Assembly: GCA_001779055.1 (NCBI GenBank)
Contig: MFJA01000059.1
Location: 18,493 to 39,864, forward strand
Direction of reading: 5' to 3'
From: Candidatus Gottesmanbacteria bacterium RBG_16_37_8
Lineage (GTDB): Bacteria; Patescibacteriota; Microgenomatia; 2-02-FULL-39-11
DNA: 21,372 nt
Within the stretch, counting starts at the first letter, position 1, and each line of letters opens with the position of its first letter. Under the pieces are notes generated by a model. It had not been told where the DNA came from and ran no database searches. It saw only the letters and a list, made by a program, of their open reading frames with translations. Below are positions 5,560-13,804 of this stretch, piece after piece. Both the position numbers and the translations under genes were made by a program.

Positions 5560-8500
5560 ATGCGTAAACAAAAATCAGAATCCCAAATTAATCAGCCTAA
5601 TAGACAAAATTGGGGTAAAAATATTGATGTTTTACCTCAACTTGATCTGACAAGAGTTCAGATAGAATCATATCAGTGGTTTATTAATAAAGGTATAGAT
5701 GAACTACTGCAGGAGATATCCCCAGTTGAAGATTTTACTGGTAAAAACTGGAGTCTAATATTTGGCAAACATTATTTCGAAAAACCCCGTTATACTCCTA
5801 ATGAATGTTTAGAGAAAGGTTTAACATTTGATTCTCCATTAAAAGCTGAAACTACTCTTCTCAATAAACAGACTGGAAAAGAAGTTCGGCAGGATGTCTT
5901 TTTAGGAGATATTCCTACAATGACAGAAAATGGGACCTTCATTATTAATGGAGTAGAAAGATGTATTGTTAATCAAATTGTTCGTTCTCCAGGAGTTTAC
6001 TTTACCGGTGATACAGACCCGACCTCCGGTAAAATACTTTACCTCGCTGAAGTAAGACCGCTATTCGGTTCATGGCTTGATTTCTCAATCTCAAGAAATA
6101 ATGTATTGTTGGTTCGTATCGATCGAAGAAGAAAATATGCTGCAACAACATTATTACGTGCAATGGGTATAGCATCTGATGAAGAAATTATTAAATTGTT
6201 TAGGGATATTGATAACAATAATCTCATAATTGGTAATACTTTATTAAAAGATCCATCTAAAACTCAAGAAGAATCAGTAATTGAAATATACCGTAAAATG
6301 CGTCCTGGAGAACCTACCGTTCTTGATAACGCACAAGAATTATTCCGAAACTTATTTTTTAATATTAGGCGTTATAATTTAGGATCGGTCGGACGCTATA
6401 AAATAAATAAAAAATTAAAATTATCAATTGAAAATATTACTGATAATTGGATTTTAACTTTAGAAGACATCGTAGGTATTCTCCGTTATCTTATCAATTT
6501 AACAAAAGGTAAAGGAATAATTGATGATATTGATCATTTAGGTAATCGTCGCATCAGACGAGTGGGTGAATTAGTAGCTAATAATGCATTTAAAATCGGC
6601 TTAATGAGATTGGAGAGATCTATAAAAGAGAGAATGAGTTTAGCTCAGACTCAGATGGATATAACTCCAAGTCAAATAGTAAATGCTAGACCAATTATTG
6701 CTACAATAAATGATTTTTTCCGGACGAGTCAGCTTTCAACTATTTTAGATCAGACTAATCCATTGTCAGAGATTGATAATTTGCGAAGGTTAACAGTAAT
6801 GGGTGTAGGAGGTATTTCACGGGAAAGAGCTTCATTTTCAATAAGAGATATAAACTCTTCGCAATATTCCCGTATTTGTCCAGTAAGAAGTCCAGAAGGG
6901 CCCAATATTGGCTTAGTCACTTATTTGGCTCTTTATGCTCAAATTAACGAATATGGCTTTATAGAAGCTCCTTATCGCGAAGTAGTTTATGATGAAAAAG
7001 TAAAAAAACCAAAAGTTTTAGATAATATAATTTATTTATCAGCTGATGATGAACAGGATTATTACATTACACATGCTGGAGTTCAGATTGATTTAAAAGG
7101 ATATATAATTTCAGATAGGTTACCGGCTAGATATAGAGGAGATTTTTTGGAAACAGATGCTAAAAACATTCGATTTATTGATGTAGTTCCTAGACAGGTG
7201 GTTGGTACAGCAGCGTCTCTTGTTCCATTTATCGCTCATGATGAAGCAAACCGTGCTCTTATGGGTACTCACATGCAATGTCAAGCAGTACCCTTAGTAA
7301 AACCAAATTCACCTATTGTTGGTACTGGAATGGAAGAAGTAATTTCACAAGCTTTGAGAAGAGTAGTTAGATCTCCAGAAAATGGTAAAGTCACATATGT
7401 AGATGCTGTTAAATTAACGATAAAAGGAGATAGTGGTAAAGAACATAACTATTCAATTGAAAAGTTTAAAAGAACAAGTCAAAATACTTGTTTTTCTCAA
7501 AATCCTTTAGTTTCTTTGGGAGAAAAAATCTTTAAAGACCAAGCTATAATTGACGGTCCAGCTTGCGAAAAAGGTGAACTGGCTTTAGGCCAAAATCTTA
7601 TTATAGCTTATGCTTCTTATGATGGTATGGGTTATGAAGATGCCATTGTTATATCAGATAGATTAGTAAAGGAAGATATTTTTACATCTATAACAATTGA
7701 AGAGTATGAAACTGAGGTCGTAGATACTAAATTGGGTCCTGAAGAAACAACACGTGATATTCCAAATGTTGGTGAAGAAGCTCTTGCAAATCTAGATGAT
7801 AAAGGAATTGTTGTCATAGGTGCCGAGGTTGGTCCAAATGATATTTTAGTAGGTAAAATCGCTCCAAAAGGAGAAACTGAATTAACAGCAGAAGAGAGAT
7901 TATTAAGAGCAATTTTTGGTGAGAAAGCACGTGAAGTTAGAGATACATCATTAAGAATGCCTCATGGCGAAAAAGGAGTTGTTATTGATGTAAAGATACT
8001 TGATCGGGAAAAAGGAGATGAATTGCATCCTGGTACAATCAAAAAAATAATTGTCAAGGTAGCGCAAGTACGCAAAGTTGTAGTTGGAGATAAATTAGCT
8101 GGCCGACATGGTAACAAAGGAGTAATTAGTAAAATTGTTCCTCAATCTGATATGCCATATTTATCAGATGGAACTCCTGTTGATATTATAATTTCACCTT
8201 TGTCAGTTCTAAGCCGTATGAATTTAGGACAATTATTAGAAGCACATCTCGGTTGGGCTGCCCAGAAGGGTCAATATAAAGTAGCTGTACCTGTATTCGA
8301 ATCAATTAAAGAAGAAAAAATAATCGAAGAATTAAAAAAATATCATCTTCCAGTAGAAGGGAAAACAATACTTTATGATGGCAGATCCGGAGAGCCTTAC
8401 AAAGAACCAGTGGCTGTAGGAATTGGATATATTATGAAATTAATACACATGGTTGAAGATAAAACACATGCTCGTTCAACCGGTCCATACTCATTGGTCA

Positions 8501-8925
8501 CACAACAACCATTAGGAGGTAAAGCACAAATGGGTGGTCAGCGTTTAGGTGAGATGGAAGTTTGGGCTCTTGAGGCTCATCGTGCAGCTTATACTCTTCA
8601 GGAAATGTTAACTATAAAATCTGATGATGTTGTTGGTCGCGCTAGAGCTTTTGAAGCTATTGTCAAAGGGACTGATATACCAGCTTCAACAATTCCTGAA
8701 TCTTTTAAAGTATTAGTTAAAGAATTACAAGCACTTTGTCTTAATATTATTCCAACAGGTACAGTTACTTATGCTAGAAAAACAAATCTCAATAATGAAG
8801 AAGAAGAAAAAACTGAAAAAGAAGCTAAAGAACTGGCCAAAGAGTCAGGAGAAGAAATTGTAGAAGAAAATTCAATCAAAACAGATAATTCAAATACGTC
8901 TAAAACCATACAACATGAGGAATAA
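5560..8925 (+). CDS. rpoB: DNA-directed RNA polymerase subunit beta
   Basis: Catalytic-core beta subunit of RNA polymerase, 1121 aa against 1342 in E. coli, lacking the large lineage-specific insertions. Landmarks are VERCIVNQIVRSPGVYF near residue 130, the rifampicin region at codons 388-414, CPVRSPEGPNIGLVTYLALYAQINEYGF, GDKLAGRHGNKGVIS, and the C-terminal QPLGGKAQMGGQRLGEMEVWALEA clamp/switch segment. The last 45 residues or so are Glu/Lys-rich. In the rifampicin pocket, E. coli Q513, H526 and S531 correspond to Thr394, Asn407 and Thr412, which predicts intrinsic resistance. There is no Shine-Dalgarno site before the ATG. The stop (8923-8925) lies 4 nt before the preferred rpoC start, so the two are translationally coupled. 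Confidence 0.98.
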   Translation: MRKQKSESQINQPNRQNWGKNIDVLPQLDLTRVQIESYQWFINKGIDELLQEISPVEDFTGKNWSLIFGKHYFEKPRYTPNECLEKGLTFDSPLKAETTLLNKQTGKEVRQDVFLGDIPTMTENGTFIINGVERCIVNQIVRSPGVYFTGDTDPTSGKILYLAEVRPLFGSWLDFSISRNNVLLVRIDRRRKYAATTLLRAMGIASDEEIIKLFRDIDNNNLIIGNTLLKDPSKTQEESVIEIYRKMRPGEPTVLDNAQELFRNLFFNIRRYNLGSVGRYKINKKLKLSIENITDNWILTLEDIVGILRYLINLTKGKGIIDDIDHLGNRRIRRVGELVANNAFKIGLMRLERSIKERMSLAQTQMDITPSQIVNARPIIATINDFFRTSQLSTILDQTNPLSEIDNLRRLTVMGVGGISRERASFSIRDINSSQYSRICPVRSPEGPNIGLVTYLALYAQINEYGFIEAPYREVVYDEKVKKPKVLDNIIYLSADDEQDYYITHAGVQIDLKGYIISDRLPARYRGDFLETDAKNIRFIDVVPRQVVGTAASLVPFIAHDEANRALMGTHMQCQAVPLVKPNSPIVGTGMEEVISQALRRVVRSPENGKVTYVDAVKLTIKGDSGKEHNYSIEKFKRTSQNTCFSQNPLVSLGEKIFKDQAIIDGPACEKGELALGQNLIIAYASYDGMGYEDAIVISDRLVKEDIFTSITIEEYETEVVDTKLGPEETTRDIPNVGEEALANLDDKGIVVIGAEVGPNDILVGKIAPKGETELTAEERLLRAIFGEKAREVRDTSLRMPHGEKGVVIDVKILDREKGDELHPGTIKKIIVKVAQVRKVVVGDKLAGRHGNKGVISKIVPQSDMPYLSDGTPVDIIISPLSVLSRMNLGQLLEAHLGWAAQKGQYKVAVPVFESIKEEKIIEELKKYHLPVEGKTILYDGRSGEPYKEPVAVGIGYIMKLIHMVEDKTHARSTGPYSLVTQQPLGGKAQMGGQRLGEMEVWALEAHRAAYTLQEMLTIKSDDVVGRARAFEAIVKGTDIPASTIPESFKVLVKELQALCLNIIPTGTVTYARKTNLNNEEEEKTEKEAKELAKESGEEIVEENSIKTDNSNTSKTIQHEE
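8916..8921 (+). promoter_or_regulatory. Shine-Dalgarno site deciding the rpoC start
   Basis: TGAGGA ends 8 nt before ATG 8930 and overlaps the end of rpoB. An in-frame ATG at 8915 has no comparable site upstream and overlaps this motif, so 8930 is preferred. Confidence 0.6.
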
Positions 8926-8929
8926 TATT

Positions 8930-11900
8930 ATGGATAAAAAAGGCAATTTTGGTAATATTATCGATTTTGAAGGATTGCAAATCAAACTAGCTTCACCGTA
9001 CGATATATTATCATGGTCTTATGGTGAAATAACTAAACCTGAAACAATAAATTATCGTACTTTAAAACCAGAAAAAGATGGTTTATTTGATGAAAGAATT
9101 TTTGGTCCTACAAAAGATTGGGAATGTTATTGTGGAAAATATAAACGAATTCGATATCGGGGAATAGTCTGTGACAAATGTGGAGTCGAAGTAACTCAAA
9201 GTAAAGTTAGGCGTGAAAGAATGGGTCATCTTAAATTAGCAGCTCCAGTAGCACATGTGTGGTTCTTCAAAGGAACACCTTCCAAACTGTCATTAATCAT
9301 GGATATTACTCCCAAAGCTTTAGAAAATATCATCTATTTTGCTTCTTATCTAGTAACTGAAGTAGATAAAGTTGGATATAAAAAAGCTCAAGATCATCTA
9401 AAGGATACTTTTGAAAAAAGGAAAGATGATAGACAGAAAATTTATCAAAATAAGATTGTTGAAGTTGAAAAACAATACACAAATCAGAAGAAAGAGATGA
9501 TCAAAAAAATTAAAAATAAAGAGACTAGAGACTTAACTATTCAAGAATTGGAATTTCGTAAAAAACAACAATTAACTATGCTATCTGAGGAATTTGCATC
9601 CGAAGAATCAACTGCTAAAGAAATTTATTCTACTATATCTGATTTAGTAAATCGTTTGAAACCATTAACAGTCATCTCAGAAGATGAATATTTGAAATTG
9701 AGAGAATACAACGTATCTTCTTTTTTGAAAATTGGAATGGGTGCTGAATGCATACTTGAAATTTTAAGAAAAATGAATCTGAATAAAATAATTATCGATT
9801 TAAGAAAAGAAGCTCAAGAATCATCCGGTCAGAGAAAAATTAAAGCAACTAAAAGATTAAGGGTTATCGAAAGCTTGAAGAAAGCAGAAATTGATCCCTC
9901 CTGGATGATAATTTCTATTTTGCCCGTGATTCCTCCTGATTTAAGACCAATGGTTCAATTAACTGGAGGAAAATTTGCAACATCCGATCTTAACGATCTT
10001 TATCGTCGAGTAATCAATCGAAATAATAGACTTAAACATCTGATTGAGTTAGGTGCTCCCGAAATCATTTTAAGAAATGAAAAAAGAATGTTACAGGAAG
10101 CTGTTGATTCTCTAATAGATGCCAGTCAAAGACCAAGCGGTAGAACAGCTGGTGGTCAGGTATTGAGATCCTTGTCAGATATGTTAAGAGGAAAACAAGG
10201 TCGATTTAGACAAAATTTATTAGGAAAAAGAGTCGATTATTCAGGTCGATCAGTTATTGTAGTTGGTCCAGAATTAAATCTCTCTCAATGCGGTCTTCCA
10301 AAGGAAATGGCTTTGGAACTTTTCAAACCTTTTGTTCTTAGAGAATTAATCATGAGAGGTTTAGCCCCAAACGTTAAAAGTGCGAAAAATATTCTTGAAG
10401 GTAGAGAAGCTCAAGTATTTGATATTTTAGAGGAAATTACTAAAAATCACCCGATATTATTAAATCGCGCTCCAACACTTCATAAATTAGGTATTCAAGC
10501 TTTTTATCCTATTTTGATCGAGGGATCAGCTATTCGTATCCATCCTTGTGTTTGTGCAGGATATAATGCTGATTTTGACGGTGATCAGATGGCTGTTCAT
10601 GTACCATTATCTCAGTCTTCTCAAAAGGAAGCCAAAGAATTGATGTTACCAAGCAATAATTTATTAAAACCTGCAGATGGGACTCCGATAACAATACCTA
10701 ATAAAGAAATGGCACTCGGATGTTATTACTTAACCAGTTTACCAACAGCCGATAATATAATCCCAGATGAAAAATTACCAATCTATTCTTCTGAAAAAGA
10801 AGCGATTTTAGCCTTTCAAACATCAAAAATAGAATTAAGACAATCTATAAAAGTACTTATAAATAATAAATTAATTAGAACATCAGCTGGCCGTGTTCTA
10901 TTCAATGAAATATTACCTCCAGAGTTAAGATATTTTAATGACAATGTTAAAGTTGCAACAATAAAATCCTTAATTACTAGAGCTTTCGATCTCTATTCCA
11001 AAGAGGAAGTTTCCACCTTGATAGACAAAGTTAAAGATCTCGGCTTTTTTGGAGCAACTATTGCTGGCGGTGTCTCAATTTCTCTTTTTGACAATATTAT
11101 CATACCTGAAAAAAGCAAAATGATTAAAGAAGCTGAAGAAAAAGTTAACCAGGTAGAGCAGAATTTTCAGCAGGGTTTAATAACCAACGAAGAAAGAAAA
11201 AGATTACAAAATGAAATTTGGATAGATATTACTGAAAGGTTAGCAGATTCAACTTGGGCTTCAATGAGTGACGATAATCCCGTGAAATTAATTATCAATT
11301 CAGGTGGTGCTCGAGCCTCAAAAGATCAATTGAAACAATTATCAGCCGTCAAAGGATTAGTTGTTGATCCTTTAGGTAAAATTGTCGAGCTGCCGACAAA
11401 ATCGAATTACCGTGAAGGTTTATCTATTTTCGAATATGTCACATCAACCAGAGGATCCAGAAAAGGATTAACAGATTCTGCATTAAAAACAGCTGATGCT
11501 GGTTATTTAACTAGAAGATTAATTGATGTTGCTCATGATGCAATAATTAGAGCAGACGAATGTTCAACTAATAATGGATTTAAAATAAACCGATCTGATA
11601 GAAGACAAACTTCTTTGGAACTTCGAGTATTGGGTCGGGTTCTGGCAGAAGATGTCATTCTAGCTAAATCAAAAAAAGCTATCCTAAAAAAAGGCGAACT
11701 GATAACTGAAGATAAACTACCACTTTTTAAAGATGTAGAAAGTGTAATAGTTCGTTCTCCATTAACTTGTGATTTAAAAAGCGGTCTCTGTGCAAATTGT
11801 TATGGTTTGGATTTGTCAACAAAAAAATTCGTTGAAATCGGAACACCGGTTGGGATTATTGCTGCCCAATCAATCGGAGAGCCAGGAACTCAGTTAACGA

Positions 11901-12649
11901 TGCGGGTAAGACATGCCGGAGGAATTGTTGGTCTTGACGTTACCCAAGGATTACCTCGTGTTGAAGAACTTTTTGAAGCTAGAACTCCTAAAATTGCCTC
12001 TCCTGTATCCGAAATTTCCGGTAAAGTCATAGTTGAAGAGATGGAAGATGGATTCAATATTTCCATAAAAAGTGTAGGTATCAAACCGGTTGAGGAAAAA
12101 AGCTATTTCGTTACTAAAACCAGTGAATTAAGAGTAAAAACAGGAGATCTTATTTCTGCAGGAGAAGCTTTAACTACAGGTTCTTTAGATATTAAAGAGG
12201 TTTTACAAATAAGAAGTCTCCTTGATACTCAGAATTATCTTCTATCAGAAATTCAAAAGGTCTATGAATCCCAGGGTATCCCGATTCATGATAAACATTT
12301 TGAAGTGATAATTAGAAAAATGAGTGATAAAGTCAGAATTGAAACAGCCGGAGATACTAGTTTATTACCTGGTGAGCTAGTAGATAAAGCGACTTTTGAA
12401 GAAGAAAATGCTAAAATTCTAGCCTCAGGTGGTGAACCGTCAACCGCTCAAGTAGTTATTTTAGGAATAACCCGTGCTTCACTCTATACACAATCTTGGT
12501 TATCGAGCGCCTCCTTCCAGGAAACAACCAGTGTATTGACTGATGCAGCTCTTTCCGGACGTGAAGATAGGTTGCTGGGCTTAAAGGAAAATGTTATAAT
12601 CGGCAGACTTATTCCAGTTACTGCAGATAGAGCTGCAGTCAATATTTGA
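8930..12649 (+). CDS. rpoC: DNA-directed RNA polymerase subunit beta'
   Basis: Catalytic subunit, 1239 aa from the preferred start (an ATG at 8915 would add five residues). The domains in order are: N-terminal zinc ribbon CYCGKYKRIRYRGIVCDKCG; a Lys/Glu-rich coiled-coil insertion near residues 155-230; the zipper/lid region with GRFRQNLLGKRVDYSGRSVIVVGPEL; the active-site NADFDGDQM with magnesium ligands Asp548, Asp550 and Asp552; the bridge helix STRGSRKGLTDSALKTADAGYLTRRL; a second zinc site built from DEC plus CDLKSGLCANC; and the trigger loop GEPGTQLTMRVRHAGG. The trigger loop keeps Met991, Arg992 and His995, but Thr-Phe before the His is Val993-Arg994, a departure from the near-universal TFH. 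No large trigger-loop insertion is present. The TGA stop is followed by a terminator at 12697. Confidence 0.98.
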   Translation: MDKKGNFGNIIDFEGLQIKLASPYDILSWSYGEITKPETINYRTLKPEKDGLFDERIFGPTKDWECYCGKYKRIRYRGIVCDKCGVEVTQSKVRRERMGHLKLAAPVAHVWFFKGTPSKLSLIMDITPKALENIIYFASYLVTEVDKVGYKKAQDHLKDTFEKRKDDRQKIYQNKIVEVEKQYTNQKKEMIKKIKNKETRDLTIQELEFRKKQQLTMLSEEFASEESTAKEIYSTISDLVNRLKPLTVISEDEYLKLREYNVSSFLKIGMGAECILEILRKMNLNKIIIDLRKEAQESSGQRKIKATKRLRVIESLKKAEIDPSWMIISILPVIPPDLRPMVQLTGGKFATSDLNDLYRRVINRNNRLKHLIELGAPEIILRNEKRMLQEAVDSLIDASQRPSGRTAGGQVLRSLSDMLRGKQGRFRQNLLGKRVDYSGRSVIVVGPELNLSQCGLPKEMALELFKPFVLRELIMRGLAPNVKSAKNILEGREAQVFDILEEITKNHPILLNRAPTLHKLGIQAFYPILIEGSAIRIHPCVCAGYNADFDGDQMAVHVPLSQSSQKEAKELMLPSNNLLKPADGTPITIPNKEMALGCYYLTSLPTADNIIPDEKLPIYSSEKEAILAFQTSKIELRQSIKVLINNKLIRTSAGRVLFNEILPPELRYFNDNVKVATIKSLITRAFDLYSKEEVSTLIDKVKDLGFFGATIAGGVSISLFDNIIIPEKSKMIKEAEEKVNQVEQNFQQGLITNEERKRLQNEIWIDITERLADSTWASMSDDNPVKLIINSGGARASKDQLKQLSAVKGLVVDPLGKIVELPTKSNYREGLSIFEYVTSTRGSRKGLTDSALKTADAGYLTRRLIDVAHDAIIRADECSTNNGFKINRSDRRQTSLELRVLGRVLAEDVILAKSKKAILKKGELITEDKLPLFKDVESVIVRSPLTCDLKSGLCANCYGLDLSTKKFVEIGTPVGIIAAQSIGEPGTQLTMRVRHAGGIVGLDVTQGLPRVEELFEARTPKIASPVSEISGKVIVEEMEDGFNISIKSVGIKPVEEKSYFVTKTSELRVKTGDLISAGEALTTGSLDIKEVLQIRSLLDTQNYLLSEIQKVYESQGIPIHDKHFEVIIRKMSDKVRIETAGDTSLLPGELVDKATFEEENAKILASGGEPSTAQVVILGITRASLYTQSWLSSASFQETTSVLTDAALSGREDRLLGLKENVIIGRLIPVTADRAAVNI

Positions 12650-12696
12650 CTCTGATAAATTTTAAAATACATTCAGAAGTTCGATTCTTATAAATA

Positions 12697-12726
12697 GGGA
12701 ACGACTAATGCGTTTCCATTTTTTTT
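12697..12726 (+). terminator. Intrinsic terminator after rpoC
   Basis: Stem GGGAACG (12697-12703)/CGTTTCC (12711-12717) with one G-T pair, a 7-nt loop, then A and eight T residues (12719-12726). It ends 22 nt before rpsL. The region after it is too short for a convincing rpsL promoter, so partial readthrough from rpoBC into the str operon is likely. Confidence 0.72.
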
Positions 12727-12748
12727 AATAGAATACAAAATATAATTT

Positions 12749-13228
12749 ATGCCTACAATTAATCAATTAATTAAAAAAGGAAGAAAGAAACTAACTAAAA
12801 AAGTAAAAGCAACTGCTCTAAGGAAGTATTTCAATGCCAAAGATAGGGAAATGAAACAGATTCCCGCTTCATTTAAAAGGGGAGTAGTGACGTTAGTAAA
12901 AACTATGACTCCCAAAAAACCCAATTCTGCTTTAAGAAAGGTTGCCAGAGTCAGATTATCCAATAAACAGGAAATAACAGCCTATATTCCAGGAATAGGA
13001 CATGAGTTAACAGAACATGCTATTGTTTTGGTCCGGGGTGGTAGAGTCAAAGATTTACCTGGAGTGAAATATCACATTGTCAGAGGGAAATTTGATACTT
13101 CAGGAGTATCTGGACGTCAAAAAGGCAGATCAAAATACGGTACTAAAAGAGGGGGGACTGGAAAAATAGCTATCCCAGTAATAAAAACAGCTCCGGCAGC
13201 TGAAGTACCAGCTGCACCTGCTGCCTGA
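12749..13228 (+). CDS. rpsL: 30S ribosomal protein S12
   Basis: Decoding-centre protein of the small subunit, 159 aa. The signatures TMTPKKPNSALRKVARVRLSN (52-72), GIGHELTEH, and VLVRGGRVKDLPGVKYHIVRG (94-114) are clear. The streptomycin-relevant Lys in PKKPN (Lys56) and in RVKDLPG (Lys101) are both retained, as is the adjacent Asp that RimO methylthiolates in E. coli. Compared with E. coli there are about 13 extra residues before TPKKPNS, as in the longer Firmicutes-type S12, and a C-terminal extension of about 20 residues ending in Ala/Pro repeats (AAEVPAAPAA). The ATG at 12749 gives MPTINQL; no Shine-Dalgarno site is seen. It is the first gene of the str operon and is 69 nt ahead of rpsG. 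Confidence 0.97.
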   Translation: MPTINQLIKKGRKKLTKKVKATALRKYFNAKDREMKQIPASFKRGVVTLVKTMTPKKPNSALRKVARVRLSNKQEITAYIPGIGHELTEHAIVLVRGGRVKDLPGVKYHIVRGKFDTSGVSGRQKGRSKYGTKRGGTGKIAIPVIKTAPAAEVPAAPAA

Positions 13229-13297
13229 TTTTAAATACATAAAAATATTATATTTAAGTTTGAAAATTGTTTATTAAGAATTAATAATTTTAAATAA

Positions 13298-13774
13298 ATG
13301 TCACGTGCAGGAAAAATAAAAAAAAGATTAGTCGAGTTGGACCCAATTTATAATAATAGGTTATTAGCCAGATTTATTAATCGGGTGATGCGGGATGGTA
13401 AAAAAAGTGTTGCTCAAAGACAGGTTTATAAAGCTTTAGAAATAATTAAAAGTAAGAATTTAGATCCTTTAGAAGTTTTTCAAACAGCTCTCCAAAATGT
13501 CAGTCCCAGGATGGAAGTAAAACCCCGTCGAGTAGGTGGAGCTTCCTATCAGGTTCCAACTGAAGTAAGAGGAGAAAGAAAAGTATCACTTTCAATCAGA
13601 TGGATTATCGAAGCTTCTCATAAAAGACCAAATAAAGAATATCATACATTCGCTGATAAATTATCATCCGAACTTGTAGACGCTTATCACAATTCAGGTG
13701 AAGCAATCAGAAAAAGAGACTTTATGCACCGTTCAGCCGAAGCTAATAAAGCATTTGCCCATTTTCGTTGGTAA
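13298..13774 (+). CDS. rpsG: 30S ribosomal protein S7
   Basis: Primary binder of the 3' major (head) domain of 16S rRNA, at the E-site side of the subunit. Its 158 aa is the normal length. Family marks are MSRAGKIKKR at the start, FINRVMRDGKKSVAQRQVYKALE, NVSPRMEVKPRRVGGASYQVPTEV (68-91), and the C-terminal GEAIRKRDFMHRSAEANKAFAHFRW. The ATG lies in very AT-rich sequence without a Shine-Dalgarno motif. It sits between rpsL and fusA as in the classical str operon, with 69 nt upstream and 30 nt downstream; no promoter is evident in either gap. In E. coli S7 represses translation of this operon; no such site is recognisable here. Confidence 0.97.
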   Translation: MSRAGKIKKRLVELDPIYNNRLLARFINRVMRDGKKSVAQRQVYKALEIIKSKNLDPLEVFQTALQNVSPRMEVKPRRVGGASYQVPTEVRGERKVSLSIRWIIEASHKRPNKEYHTFADKLSSELVDAYHNSGEAIRKRDFMHRSAEANKAFAHFRW

Positions 13775-13804
13775 TCCCTCCCCCTAGTTTATTTTTTTAA
13801 ATTT

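Noticed and set aside
8915..8929. Upstream ATG for rpoC giving five extra residues
   Set aside because: It overlaps the Shine-Dalgarno motif that serves ATG 8930 and has no site of its own.
12741..12746. Perfect TATAAT just upstream of rpsL
   Set aside because: It ends 2 nt before the ATG, so transcription would start inside the coding sequence, and no -35 is at the right distance. It is more likely chance in AT-rich DNA. A weaker TAGAAT at 12729-12734 also lacks a convincing -35.
12749..13228. Insertion of about 13 residues in S12 as an unusual feature
   Set aside because: Firmicutes-type S12 proteins carry an insertion of the same size at this place, so it is ordinary variation.
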